Shown one piece after another: positions 45,550 to 54,130 of a stretch of 57,750 nt of DNA (the stretch's first letter is position 1; every line of letters starts with the position of its first letter). Location: NCBI RefSeq assembly GCF_947253395.1, contig NZ_CAMXYY010000003.1, positions 1 through 57,750 of the forward strand, in the 5' to 3' direction. The DNA is from an uncultured Olegusella sp. Its GTDB lineage: Bacteria > Actinomycetota > Coriobacteriia > Coriobacteriales > Atopobiaceae. The notes beneath the pieces are model-generated. The model worked only from the letters and a program-made list of their open reading frames with translations. It was not told where the DNA came from and made no database searches. A program made the position numbers and the translations under genes.

Positions 45550-45966
45550 ATGATCGTAAGAAGAAAAGCAGGGAGTGTGCCAAGCCCTCCTGCGATACGC
45601 CTGTTTGCTGCTGTGGTTTTGGCTTCTGCTTTGGTGTTTTCTATACGCCCTGGGATAGGTTTTGCCCAAGGCACTGGGGCCCTATCTGCAGAAAGCAGAC
45701 AGCTGATAGGTGACCAGACATACGACTTACAAAGCGACCAATGGAGTGGCTCTAAAGAATCGGGTAGCGCTCACAAGGGGGCAATTGATTTATCACTTTC
45801 GGTTGAGACGAACCCGCCCTCTCAGCCTGCAGAAGAAAAGACGAGCTATGGCAAAACAGGCATTGATCTCATGGGATATGTCCTTGCGGCTGTGGGTTTT
45901 GCTCTTGCTGGTGGGGCTGCTTTACTTGCAGGCAAAACTACAACACAGAGTAGCCGAGAGAGGTGA
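45550..45966 (+). CDS. Secreted small protein with C-terminal anchor, candidate sortase substrate
   Basis: 138 aa. A signal peptide (to GFA near 39), a short soluble part, then EEKTSYGKTGIDL followed by a membrane helix (about 108-128) and a basic tail ending SSRER. The order short motif, helix, positive tail is that of a cell-wall sorting signal. The motif would be SYGKTG, not LPxTG or the NPxTx of classical class B substrates, so it is a non-standard candidate. It is the only protein of the operon with such an end. It could be the base anchor to which other subunits are linked. It overlaps nothing; the next gene starts 7 bp later. Confidence 0.82.
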   Translation: MIVRRKAGSVPSPPAIRLFAAVVLASALVFSIRPGIGFAQGTGALSAESRQLIGDQTYDLQSDQWSGSKESGSAHKGAIDLSLSVETNPPSQPAEEKTSYGKTGIDLMGYVLAAVGFALAGGAALLAGKTTTQSSRER

Positions 45967-45972
45967 GCAAAA

Positions 45973-48900
45973 ATGACCTGTGAATCAGGCACTTCCGTGC
46001 GCGTATATGTACAAGATTTCTATAGGCACGAACGAGCTTTTGCGTACAGACTTGGTCGCGCTTTGTTAGCGCTCATGCTTACCTTGGCGTTGCTTGCAGG
46101 CTTTGCTGCTTGGGCTCCCGAGGTCAAAGCTGCTCAGCGCATCCAAGATGGTGTGTATGTTATTGCGAGTGCCGCTGATGATGCCTTTGTTCTGGATGCT
46201 GCTGGAGGACACACGACGGTGGGTACTAATGTACAGCTTTACCATCGCACAGACCGCAAGTGGCCCCTGTCCAATGAAAATCAGTGCTGGAAGGTTAGCT
46301 ATGATGCAAAGACTAAAAGCTACAAAATTGTTGGTTTGCTGAGTGGAAAGGCTTTGGGTACTGCAAAGGTAAAGGATTCAAATGTTCAGCTAGCCTCCAC
46401 GCCGATTCAGTGGACTATCACTACCGATGAAAAAGGTTTGAGCACGCTGACTTCCAATGACGGAGGAAAGGTGCTTGACCTCAAAGGTGGTAAAGCCGAA
46501 AACGGTACAAACATCCAGCTTTATAAGCCAAATTGCTCTGTGGCTCAGAAATGGCATCTTTATCGCGTGCCTTCTCAGCTGGCAAGCAATCAGGTCAAGA
46601 CAGATATTACAACTGAGGGAATTGCAACTCTGAGCTGGGATGCGGTGCCTTATGCCAAGGAATATCAGGTATGGGCGCAAAGCTCTGGAGAAGATACTTT
46701 TGCTGATAATTCAAATTGGTTTGCGCTGACTACGGTACGTGATACACATTGTAAAGTTTCGGGTCTTGGTTCTGGTTTTACATATCGGCTACGTGTATTT
46801 GCGCTTGGTGAAGGACGCGTTGGTGCAACAGGTGCTGCTCCAAAAGAGTTTATGCTTGCACCCAAACGCTCCGATAAAGTTATCTCAAAAGACTCAAAAC
46901 TGCAGATAGATGGTAATAGCTTTGAACTGAGAACCGTTGACCTTGACTCGGGAGAGGTACATAGGGCGCATCTTTATGCCGATGGATCTTTGGGAGCGGC
47001 AGATAGTACTGCTTTAGAGTTAACGCATAGTTTTGAACTTGCCGATGCTTTGGCAAATGATGGACTCGTAGGCCCTGGTGCTTTGCGTCCACAGCTGCTG
47101 TCGGTAGCAGGCGCTCCTCACTATACAAGCTATCGTCAAGACAAACATTCTCGTACTGAAGAAGTGATGGTCAATGCCTTAAATGACACCATCCACAATT
47201 ATGTTCCTCATCACATGGCAAATCAGTATGTTTGCCAGTCAGGTCTGCTGCTGGAGGCTGCGGGTATGCGTGAGGGCCAGCGCATGACTGCGGCTTTTGA
47301 TTTTCCCATTGTGGGTACTTACACGCGTAAAGATGGCAAACTTATTCCCGTAGGGGCAACCCTGACAATTTCAGGCGCAGCTCGTCTCGATGAATATGCA
47401 TCCCGCGGTAAGACTGGAAACTTTAATAACGGTCAGCCCTTAATTGATGTGGCCGACTTGTTGCGTGGTGGTTTTTTAGCGATAAATCTTGGCGATATAG
47501 ATGTGTCAATTGTGATTCACGAAGTAGCGGATGAGCAGATACGTGCTACTTGTGATGCGTACTTCCAAAAGAAGCAGTTGCACAATTACCTGCCTGCAGC
47601 AGATTGGAATGATAATGGAGTGCTAGGAGAAATAATCCCTATTAGCAACTCGTACCTTACCCTAGAATCTCTCAACTACCCAAGACTTGCGGTAGGTGAT
47701 ACCAATGCAGGGAAGTTTTCAGAATCTAAATGGGTACTCAGCACTCGTGTACTTGCTGAGGGGATGACAAGCAAACTCAAAGCGATTGAACTGGTAGATC
47801 GTGACTGGTCAGGAGCTGTAGGGCAAGCGGTCTCGCATGGCAATGCGATGAATATTCAGGTTTTAGATGATGGCACCATCCACTGCTATCCCACCCAAGG
47901 ATTTCCCGATAAAGCAAAGGTAGGAGCTGAGACGGATACGATTAATCCCGAAGGAGCCAATCCCTTCTTTGCCAATCGTGCCGTGAGCATTTGGCAGGAT
48001 GGAGCCTTTGCGTTTAGTGAGTCGTATTTAGGTGCGCAGACGGGCTGGACGTCGTTTTCTACCAATAGTCTTTATGAGTCTAGTCGTACGCCTGGTGTGC
48101 ATAAGCTGACTTATCTGCCACATCAAGGGGTGATTGAAAATTTTGGCGAGCCTAATGAAGCGGGAAATTTTGAGCGAGATGATCTTCACAAAGATGATGC
48201 GGTAGTGCTTCCTCCGGCGAAAAGAAAAGGCTATAGCTTCAAGGGTTGGTATCGGATGGAAAGCTCTGATAATCCGTTTGTACAGCTTTGGGAAGAGTCA
48301 AAGGTTAAGGATGAAGCCTTCTCTGAAGCAGAGTTTGAACAGGCCTTTGGAAAGGGGGGCAGTCTGAATGAAGCTGCTCTGCTCAAGGCAGATAGCGATG
48401 CGTACATGCCAGACAGTGATTTGTATCTACATGCAGTTTGGGTGCGCAAGACAGCGCAGTTGAATTTTGATATGAATGGTCATGGTAAGCAGGTTGAGAC
48501 CCAGACGCTGGGATTTGAGGATAAAACTCAAGAGCCTCCTGCTCCTCAAGCAAGTGGTTGGCAATTTGGCGGCTGGTATAGCTCGGATAGCTTTGATGAG
48601 GTATTTGAATTTGGAAAGACCCTTGAGCATGATCAAACAGTACATGCTAAATGGATTCCTGCAGTATGGAAGGTCTCTATTCCCACAGCTTTAAGCTATA
48701 CCAATCAACGTTTAGGCAAGGTGATGACATATAACGAGCTGCCCATCAAAGTGGCGGGTTGGTTGGGTAGTGCTCACAATGTTTTGCTGAGTGCCGATAC
48801 GCCAAAAGATATGCTCTCTATGGGAGGATCAAAAGAGCATATTAACGTAAAAAGTGATATCGCTACAGGTAAAGGCCTGAGTTTTGAAGCCCAAGCTGAT

Positions 48901-49104
48901 GGGGCAGTACATGGTTCTGCACAAGATGCACTGCGTCTTATGGGGGAGGTTCATACGGTTGATAGTTGGAAGGGTTTTGTGCAATATCACGCTACAGCAG
49001 CAGGAAAGCGGCCTCTGACAGAACTTGAGGTTGTAGATGCAGACGGCGATGGTATAAGCGATATTTGTCCTGCTGGAGAAACTCCTCACGTGGTGTTACC
49101 TTAG
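45973..49104 (+). CDS. Large secreted adhesin-like protein (RICIN, FnIII, InlB-type repeats)
   Basis: 1043 aa. The signal peptide is unusual, with a long charged lead of 25 residues before the helix (ALLALMLTLALLAGFAAWA, ending EVKA near 53). In order follow: a RICIN beta-trefoil (about 55-200), a fibronectin-III-like domain (about 207-297), a large domain I do not recognise (about 310-700), two Listeria-Bacteroides-type repeats with FKGWY and FGGWYSS (about 745-895), and a C-terminal module with VSIPTALSYTNQRLGKV. It ends with DADGDGISD, a Ca-loop-like sequence. It has no sorting signal. It is the largest exported product of the sortase operon and is likely the functional adhesin or tip. Confidence 0.87.
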   Translation: MTCESGTSVRVYVQDFYRHERAFAYRLGRALLALMLTLALLAGFAAWAPEVKAAQRIQDGVYVIASAADDAFVLDAAGGHTTVGTNVQLYHRTDRKWPLSNENQCWKVSYDAKTKSYKIVGLLSGKALGTAKVKDSNVQLASTPIQWTITTDEKGLSTLTSNDGGKVLDLKGGKAENGTNIQLYKPNCSVAQKWHLYRVPSQLASNQVKTDITTEGIATLSWDAVPYAKEYQVWAQSSGEDTFADNSNWFALTTVRDTHCKVSGLGSGFTYRLRVFALGEGRVGATGAAPKEFMLAPKRSDKVISKDSKLQIDGNSFELRTVDLDSGEVHRAHLYADGSLGAADSTALELTHSFELADALANDGLVGPGALRPQLLSVAGAPHYTSYRQDKHSRTEEVMVNALNDTIHNYVPHHMANQYVCQSGLLLEAAGMREGQRMTAAFDFPIVGTYTRKDGKLIPVGATLTISGAARLDEYASRGKTGNFNNGQPLIDVADLLRGGFLAINLGDIDVSIVIHEVADEQIRATCDAYFQKKQLHNYLPAADWNDNGVLGEIIPISNSYLTLESLNYPRLAVGDTNAGKFSESKWVLSTRVLAEGMTSKLKAIELVDRDWSGAVGQAVSHGNAMNIQVLDDGTIHCYPTQGFPDKAKVGAETDTINPEGANPFFANRAVSIWQDGAFAFSESYLGAQTGWTSFSTNSLYESSRTPGVHKLTYLPHQGVIENFGEPNEAGNFERDDLHKDDAVVLPPAKRKGYSFKGWYRMESSDNPFVQLWEESKVKDEAFSEAEFEQAFGKGGSLNEAALLKADSDAYMPDSDLYLHAVWVRKTAQLNFDMNGHGKQVETQTLGFEDKTQEPPAPQASGWQFGGWYSSDSFDEVFEFGKTLEHDQTVHAKWIPAVWKVSIPTALSYTNQRLGKVMTYNELPIKVAGWLGSAHNVLLSADTPKDMLSMGGSKEHINVKSDIATGKGLSFEAQADGAVHGSAQDALRLMGEVHTVDSWKGFVQYHATAAGKRPLTELEVVDADGDGISDICPAGETPHVVLP

Positions 49105-49118
49105 CGCTGTTTTGCTGG

Positions 49119-49160
49119 TGAAAAAAGTTCCGACACGAGATTGGATTCTCGTGTCGGGCT
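49119..49160. terminator. Shared terminator hairpin
   Basis: CCGACACGAGA and TCTCGTGTCGG (about 49131-49157) form an 11-bp stem. On the minus strand it is followed by AACTTTTTTC, a proper T-tract that ends the lactate permease gene. On the plus strand the stem lacks a strong T-run, so stopping of the adhesin transcript may be partial. Confidence 0.8.
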
Positions 49161-49190
49161 TATGTGCATCATGCAATTGCAAGAACTGCT

Positions 49191-50732
49191 TTACCAGCCA
49201 AGTATCACACCCACAAAAGTGAGAATCGACATCAGTGCGGCATAGCCAAAAGCATAGGGCGCTACGCGACTGAGCACATCTCCATCACGCCCAGCAAGCT
49301 CAGGCGTAGCGCAACCAATGGCAATGTTTTGCGGACTGAGCATCTTGCCTGCGGAAATACCAACAGAGTTAGAGGCGGCAAGCCAAATAGGATTGGCGTT
49401 GATAGAATGTGCTGCTTGTACTTGTACGTTGCCAAAAAGTACTTCGCTGGAAGTTCCAGAGCCAGTTACAAAGGTCCCCATCGCGCCGAGCAAAGGTGCA
49501 ACGAGGGGATAGAAGCCACCAAGGGTTCCCACAAAGAATGCAGCGATGCTGGCAATCATGCCTGAGTAGCCCATAATTTTGGCGCAGGCGAGGACTGAAA
49601 GCATAGTCAAAATGGTTTTGCTCATTTGCTTGCAGGTTGCAATGAGTACCTCCCAAATTTCATGAGGCTCGCAGCCTTGAACAAAGGCGCCAAGAATGCC
49701 ACAAATGAGAATGAGTACACCAGGCGTATTAATCCACGAGAAGCTTAGCGTGGCGGTGGGATCGCCTTGGTAGATATTAACCGTGGTCTTGATTGCAGAA
49801 AGAGGACCATTGATTAGGGGAACAAGCTTGCTGGTAAAGATAAGGACGATAAACACAAGAATAAAAGGACACCAAGCTCGCAATGCTTGATCCCACCACA
49901 CGTTGATATTTTCTTTGGGTTTAAGGGGCGGGTAGAGTACATCAATCTTGTCGTTGGTTGCACGGGCGACAAAAAATGTTGCAATGAGCGAGACGACTGA
50001 AGCCACAACCATGGGCAAGTCTCCACCAATAACGGCTGCTGTTGCAATTTCGGGAATAGCCATCGAAAGACCTGCAGTGAGCGTAACGGGAAGCAGGCCG
50101 CGCAGCGCACGAGGTCCGTCTCCGATAATCATGACTATGATGAAGGGCGTTGCAATGACAAAAGGAGCCACCTGTAGGGCCTGAGTAAGAGCAAGAGCGG
50201 TGCCGTCAAGTCCTGTAATTGCTGCAAGGGTAGTGGTGGGGATACCGATGGAGCCAAACATCGTTGGTGTACCGTTTGCAACAAGGCATACCAGCACAGC
50301 TTTGAGAGGGTCAAAGCCCAAGGCAATCATCATTGAGCTAGGAATGGCAACAGCAGTGCCAAAGCCAGCCATACCCTCAAGGAAGCCGCCAAAGCACCAA
50401 GCGATAAGCACCGCTAGTACGCGCTGATGAGAGCTGACCGAAGTGAGCATGACCTTGATGGTCTCAATAGCACCTGTATGAACGGTAACGTTGTAGGTAA
50501 AAACTGCTGCGATGATGACAATGACAATTGGCCAGATTGCCATTGCGATACCTTCAAGGGCGGCAGTTGCCATATTGATGAGCGGCATATGCCACCACAC
50601 AAGCGAAAGTATGGCAGCTATCAAAAGTGCGCCCGCCGCTGCAAGGTGAGCAGGCATTTTGATACCTACGAGTGCGATCACAAGCCAAAGGATAGGGGCC
50701 AGTCCAAGTAAGAAGGGGATGAGGAGATCCAT
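49191..50732 (-). CDS. lctP: L-lactate permease
   Basis: About 513 aa, the usual size of LctP/LldP, with about 13 membrane helices. The conserved segment GGFLEGMAGFGTAVAIPSSM near 115 and LVANGTPTMFGSIGIPTTTL near 145 are typical of lactate/glycolate permeases. It imports or exports lactate with protons across the cytoplasmic membrane. ATG 50732 is preferred (GGAG four bases upstream) over 50780. It is monocistronic: terminator at 49119-49160 and a divergent gene on the other side. In a lactate-producing or lactate-using anaerobe either direction of transport is possible. Confidence 0.95.
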   Translation of the reverse strand: MDLLIPFLLGLAPILWLVIALVGIKMPAHLAAAGALLIAAILSLVWWHMPLINMATAALEGIAMAIWPIVIVIIAAVFTYNVTVHTGAIETIKVMLTSVSSHQRVLAVLIAWCFGGFLEGMAGFGTAVAIPSSMMIALGFDPLKAVLVCLVANGTPTMFGSIGIPTTTLAAITGLDGTALALTQALQVAPFVIATPFIIVMIIGDGPRALRGLLPVTLTAGLSMAIPEIATAAVIGGDLPMVVASVVSLIATFFVARATNDKIDVLYPPLKPKENINVWWDQALRAWCPFILVFIVLIFTSKLVPLINGPLSAIKTTVNIYQGDPTATLSFSWINTPGVLILICGILGAFVQGCEPHEIWEVLIATCKQMSKTILTMLSVLACAKIMGYSGMIASIAAFFVGTLGGFYPLVAPLLGAMGTFVTGSGTSSEVLFGNVQVQAAHSINANPIWLAASNSVGISAGKMLSPQNIAIGCATPELAGRDGDVLSRVAPYAFGYAALMSILTFVGVILGW

Positions 50733-50948
50733 AAGGCTCCATTCGCTTTTTTGTGTGTCTACAAAAAATGCGAGACGCACAGTTAATAGGTACTTTGATT
50801 ATAGGCGGACTCATGAAGAGAGTTGGGAATTTGTATTGAGGAAGTTATGTCCTGTCTAAGAGATAGACTTATAGCTAAGCCATTAAGAGTGCTTTGGTGG
50901 CAGTTACGCATACTTTAGCCGCACAAGAAAGCTTGTGAGGAGTTATAT

Positions 50949-51569
50949 ATGGGTTTTGGAACTACGCATATGTGGTCGCCGCGCAACAGTGAAGGTAAGG
51001 CTCATCGAGGCCTTCTTATGGTGTTGCTTGTTTTGATTTTGGCTTGCGGTGCAGGAGGGTTTGAGCTGTATCGCGAAGGTCATGCAATCAAATCCCAGTC
51101 AGCAGATATCTTGGCTAACATGAAGACCCTGAGCAAGCAGATGACAACAGGGGACTTTGAAGGCGTCGCTACAAGCGCTGCACAAATTGAAAAACAAGCG
51201 GCTGAGGCGCGGTCAACAGTGGAAGGACCTCTCTGGCAGATTGCCTCTCAGCTACCCCTTATCGGTGAAGATGTCAAAAATGTTCGTATGCTTGTTGGTG
51301 CACTCTCTGATATTTCCGAGAAGGGCATTGGTCCGGTTGCTCAGCAGACTAAATCTGGCGATGTGTCTCGCCTCGCTGAGGCTTATATCCAGCTTGATGC
51401 AGAGATTGAAAAGGCAAAAAAGACCGTTGATGAACTGAGTCGAGGCTCAAATGACGAAGTAAACAACGCTGTTGCGCGTGCAAAAGAATATCTTGGGCGT
51501 GTACCTGATTTTAGTGAGCTTGGAGCCACAAAAGAGTCTGACAGTCGTAGCTATGACTTGGATACGTAG
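50949..51569 (+). CDS. Membrane-anchored protein resembling DUF4012 N-terminal region
   Basis: 206 aa. One N-terminal membrane helix (about 22-42) and an outer helical domain. EGPLWQIASQLPLIGEDVKN (about 96-115) is the hallmark of the region before the DUF4012 domain in actinobacterial proteins, but here the protein ends soon after, with about 60 more helical residues. So it is a short member or a natural truncation of that architecture. No operon partner is certain; the DJ-1 gene follows after 63 bp, with a small hairpin at 51576-51594 between. Function unknown, probably envelope-related. Confidence 0.75.
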   Translation: MGFGTTHMWSPRNSEGKAHRGLLMVLLVLILACGAGGFELYREGHAIKSQSADILANMKTLSKQMTTGDFEGVATSAAQIEKQAAEARSTVEGPLWQIASQLPLIGEDVKNVRMLVGALSDISEKGIGPVAQQTKSGDVSRLAEAYIQLDAEIEKAKKTVDELSRGSNDEVNNAVARAKEYLGRVPDFSELGATKESDSRSYDLDT

Positions 51570-51632
51570 GGCATACAGCTCATTTTGCGAGCTGACTATT
51601 GGGGATATTGGGCTTAAAAAAAGGAGAGAGCC

Positions 51633-52247
51633 ATGGAGTCAAAGTTTAAGAAAAGCTGCAACCGTCGTGTTGCCATCTTTTTTGCTGAAGGTCTTGAGGA
51701 AGTTGAGGCCCTAGCTCCTGCGAATATTCTTTTTCGTGCGGGCGTTCCTTGTGATTTAGTGGCGATTGGTCCTGATTTGCTTGTCCAATCGAGTCACGAT
51801 ATTTATGTGCGTTGCGACCGTAGTATTACTGATGCTGATTTTGACTTTGACGAGTATGATTTGCTTTTCTTACCTGGTGGTATGCCAGGGACGCTTAAGC
51901 TCAAGGCCTGCAAATCTTTACGTGCAGCGCTTCTCCGTTTTGCTGAAGCGGGGCGTGGAGAGGGTAGTGCGGGCAAGCAGCTAGCCGCTATTTGTGCTGC
52001 TCCTTCTATTTTGGCTGAGCTTGGCTTGCTTGAGGGTAAGCGTGCTACTGCAAATCCTGGTTTTCAGGATGTACTAAGCGAGCATGCTGCCCAAGTATGT
52101 GCTGATGAGCCTGTTGTTGAGGATGACAACATCATCACTTCTCAAGGTATGGGAACGGCAGTAGATTTGGGCTTGGTGTTGGTGCGTCGTCTTTGTGGCA
52201 AGGAAGCTGCTGAGCGCGTGAAGTCTGAAATTGTTGTATTACATTAG
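51633..52247 (+). CDS. DJ-1/PfpI family protein
   Basis: 204 aa, usual family size. RVAIFFAEGLEEVEALAP carries the conserved acid (E in EGLEEVE), LLFLPGGMPGT forms the loop, and LAAICAAPSILA near 128 holds the nucleophile-elbow Cys; NIITSQGMGTAVD near 168 completes the signature. The family covers deglycases, chaperones and proteases-like proteins in stress defence; this one is nearest YajL/ThiJ-type. ATG 51633 follows AAGGAGAGAGCC. It lies 15 bp before a Y-family polymerase gene, so they may share a stress-response transcript. Confidence 0.92.
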   Translation: MESKFKKSCNRRVAIFFAEGLEEVEALAPANILFRAGVPCDLVAIGPDLLVQSSHDIYVRCDRSITDADFDFDEYDLLFLPGGMPGTLKLKACKSLRAALLRFAEAGRGEGSAGKQLAAICAAPSILAELGLLEGKRATANPGFQDVLSEHAAQVCADEPVVEDDNIITSQGMGTAVDLGLVLVRRLCGKEAAERVKSEIVVLH

Positions 52248-52262
52248 AACTCATATCAGCTT

Positions 52263-53597
52263 ATGGCAGTGCAACGCCACTATCTCGTAATTGATTTGAA
52301 GTCGTTTTATGCCTCGGTTGAGTGTATTGATCGGGGCTTAGATCCCATGATCACCAAGCTTGTTGTGGCAGATCTTACGCGTACAGATAAGACAATCTGT
52401 CTTGCCGTGTCACCTGCAATGAAGGCTCTAGGCGTGCGTAATCGCTGCCGCGTATTTGAGATTCCCGCAGGTATTAGCTACATCACGGCAACCCCTCGCA
52501 TGCAGCGCTATATCGATGTGTCTGCTCAGATTTACGGTATTTACCTGCAGTGGGTGGCTAAGGAAGATATTCATGTCTACTCCATTGACGAGGCATTTAT
52601 CGATATTACAGGTTATCTGAGCTTGTATCATTGCACACCACGTGAGCTGGGTGAACGCATACGAAAGAGCGTTGTGAGGCAGACGGGAATTCCTGCGTCT
52701 TGTGGTTTGGGGACCAATCTATATCTGGCGAAAATTGCTCTTGATATCATGGCAAAGCATCGTGCCGATTTTTTTGGTGAGCTTGATGAGCAAAGTTACA
52801 AGATAGAACTTTGGAACCATCGTCCACTGACTGATTTTTGGCGCATAGGATCTGGTATTTCGCATCGCTTAGCAAAAATGGGCATCACCTGTATGGGAGA
52901 GCTGGCCCTCGCATCCCAAGACCCAAAACAACATGAGGCGCTTTACCAGGAGTTTGGTGTTGATGCTGAGATTTTGGTTGATCATGCATGGGGGATTGAA
53001 ACTGTGGGGATGCCTCAGATAAAAGCATACCATCCCCAGGGGCATTCTCTTTCTAATGGGCAGGTGCTTGCCGAGGGTGTTGATGGCCGCACAGCTTTGA
53101 TTCTTGCCAAGGAGATGGCCGAACGCCTTGCACTCGATTTGGTTGCATACCAAGAAGTTGCCCACTCTTTTTTGGTGTGGGTGGGTTTTGAGTTGAGCGA
53201 TGAGGAGCGACATGCAGTGAGGCATGTTGGTGCTCGTGGTGCAGTTATGGGGTATGGGGCCCATGCGGGCAAAACTTTTGTTACACCTACAGATTCACGT
53301 AGAAACATCGTTGAGGCCTTAGTAGAAGTCTGGCCTCAGATTGCAATTGCCAAGCATCGTATCAAACGTATCGGGGTTGAACTCGGTGGTGTCGAGCCTG
53401 CGCAGAGCACAGGACAACAGCTTTCTTTATTTACTAATAGGACTGTCGAGGAGCGTGAACGTTGTAGGCAAAAGACGATAAATGCCATCAAACAAAAATA
53501 TGGTAAAAATGCCCTGCTCAAGGCAATGGATTTGCTTCCCGAGGCTAATGCTCGCGAACGTAATATGCAGATAGGAGGTCATCGTGCCGGATTATAA
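52263..53597 (+). CDS. Y-family DNA polymerase (UmuC/DinB-like)
   Basis: 444 aa. Translesion polymerase with motifs YLVIDLKSFYASVECID (first catalytic Asp), VYSIDEAFIDIT near 108 (second Asp-Glu pair), and a TPRMQRY-type palm segment. Near the end GQQLSLF is a clear beta-clamp binding motif (QL-S-LF). It is longer than DinB (about 350) and near the size of UmuC. It copies damaged DNA in SOS or stress conditions. A short gene overlaps its 3' end by 14 bp, as often seen with UmuC-like plasmid or chromosomal copies. No LexA-box could be recognised with confidence upstream. Confidence 0.93.
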   Translation: MAVQRHYLVIDLKSFYASVECIDRGLDPMITKLVVADLTRTDKTICLAVSPAMKALGVRNRCRVFEIPAGISYITATPRMQRYIDVSAQIYGIYLQWVAKEDIHVYSIDEAFIDITGYLSLYHCTPRELGERIRKSVVRQTGIPASCGLGTNLYLAKIALDIMAKHRADFFGELDEQSYKIELWNHRPLTDFWRIGSGISHRLAKMGITCMGELALASQDPKQHEALYQEFGVDAEILVDHAWGIETVGMPQIKAYHPQGHSLSNGQVLAEGVDGRTALILAKEMAERLALDLVAYQEVAHSFLVWVGFELSDEERHAVRHVGARGAVMGYGAHAGKTFVTPTDSRRNIVEALVEVWPQIAIAKHRIKRIGVELGGVEPAQSTGQQLSLFTNRTVEERERCRQKTINAIKQKYGKNALLKAMDLLPEANARERNMQIGGHRAGL

Positions 53598-53805
53598 GAG
53601 TCAGTCTTTCCGCCCTCATCCTCCTTGTGGTCGCGTGCGCATGTCTGTTGAGCGGCGTGCCAAAATTTTTATGCCTTTTGATCCGCTTGATGGCTTTAGT
53701 GCGGCCTTACGTGCTGTGGACCTTGAATCCAAAACCTTTTCCCATGAGGACAATCACGATCCAACATCGGGATACAAACCACAGATGGTTCGAGTGTCGA
53801 GCTAA
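53584..53805 (+). CDS. Small YolD-like protein partner of the Y-family polymerase
   Basis: 73 aa starting at GTG 53584 with AGGAGG 5 nt upstream; it overlaps the polymerase gene by 14 bp, so it is translationally coupled. ERRAKIFMPFDPLDGFSAAL resembles the core of YolD-like proteins, small partners commonly found next to UmuC-type polymerases in Gram-positives. The match is short and the call is tentative. Its stop lies within an inverted repeat (53784-53858). Confidence 0.7.
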   Translation: MPDYKSQSFRPHPPCGRVRMSVERRAKIFMPFDPLDGFSAALRAVDLESKTFSHEDNHDPTSGYKPQMVRVSS

Positions 53806-53858
53806 GTAAGCGTAAAACTGCAGGTCAGATTTTCCTCTAGCTCGACAAACGAACCATC
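53784..53858. repeat. Long imperfect inverted repeat across a stop codon
   Basis: GATGGTTCGAGTGTCGAGCTA (53784-53804) pairs with TAGCTCGACAAACGAACCATC (53838-53858): 18 of 21 positions match, with one 3-nt bubble, around a 33-nt loop. It starts inside the YolD-like gene and has no T-tract, so it is not a standard terminator. It may stabilise mRNA 3' ends or be a mobile-type repeat. Confidence 0.7.
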
Positions 53859-53865
53859 TATTGAA

Positions 53866-53925
53866 ATTGTGGGTGTGTAAGAAAATGTTAGGCGTGTAGG
53901 GGCATTGTGGGTGTGTGAGAAAATT
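53866..53925. repeat. Two direct repeats next to tRNA-Thr
   Basis: ATTGTGGGTGTGTAAGAAAA (53866-53885) and ATTGTGGGTGTGTGAGAAAA (53904-53923) differ at one base, 38 nt apart, directly before the 3' end of the tRNA gene. Origin unknown. Confidence 0.7.
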
Positions 53926-53929
53926 CGGG

Positions 53930-54002
53930 AGCCGGCAATCAGACTTGAACTGATGGCCCCCGCTTTACGAGAGCGGTGCTCTACCAACTGAGCTATGCCG
54001 GC
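53930..54002 (-). tRNA. tRNA-Thr (anticodon CGT)
   Basis: The minus strand folds as a complete 73-nt tRNA: acceptor GCCGGCA/TGCCGGC, D-arm with AGCTCAGTTGGTAGAGC, anticodon arm CCGCTCTCGTAAAGCGG with anticodon CGT (reads ACG, Thr), and a T-arm with GTTCAAGTC. The 3' CCA is not encoded (TCCC follows). It is a single tRNA with no neighbouring tRNA genes. tRNA genes are common integration targets; direct repeats lie at its 3' side but no integrase is in the window. Confidence 0.95.
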
Positions 54003-54130
54003 GTATTCATGTTGACGCATTCGTCAAGCAGCTAACTACTATACGGAGCAAAGTGCTTTGACGCAAGAGCTAATACGTGCGAATTTTGCGGATATGAGCT
54101 AGTCTTGTGCAGATTACATTGGAGGATATT

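Noticed and set aside
44616..49104. LPxTG sorting signals on the sortase operon proteins
   Set aside because: No LPxTG or NPxTx motif with helix and basic tail was found; only the SYGKTG candidate in the 138-aa protein remains.
49164..49565. 133-aa plus-strand frame opposite the lactate permease
   Set aside because: It is an antisense shadow of the well-conserved permease gene.
51576..51594. Small hairpin between the DUF4012-like and DJ-1 genes
   Set aside because: A 6-bp stem (CAGCTC/GAGCTG) with no T-tract; not supported as a terminator.
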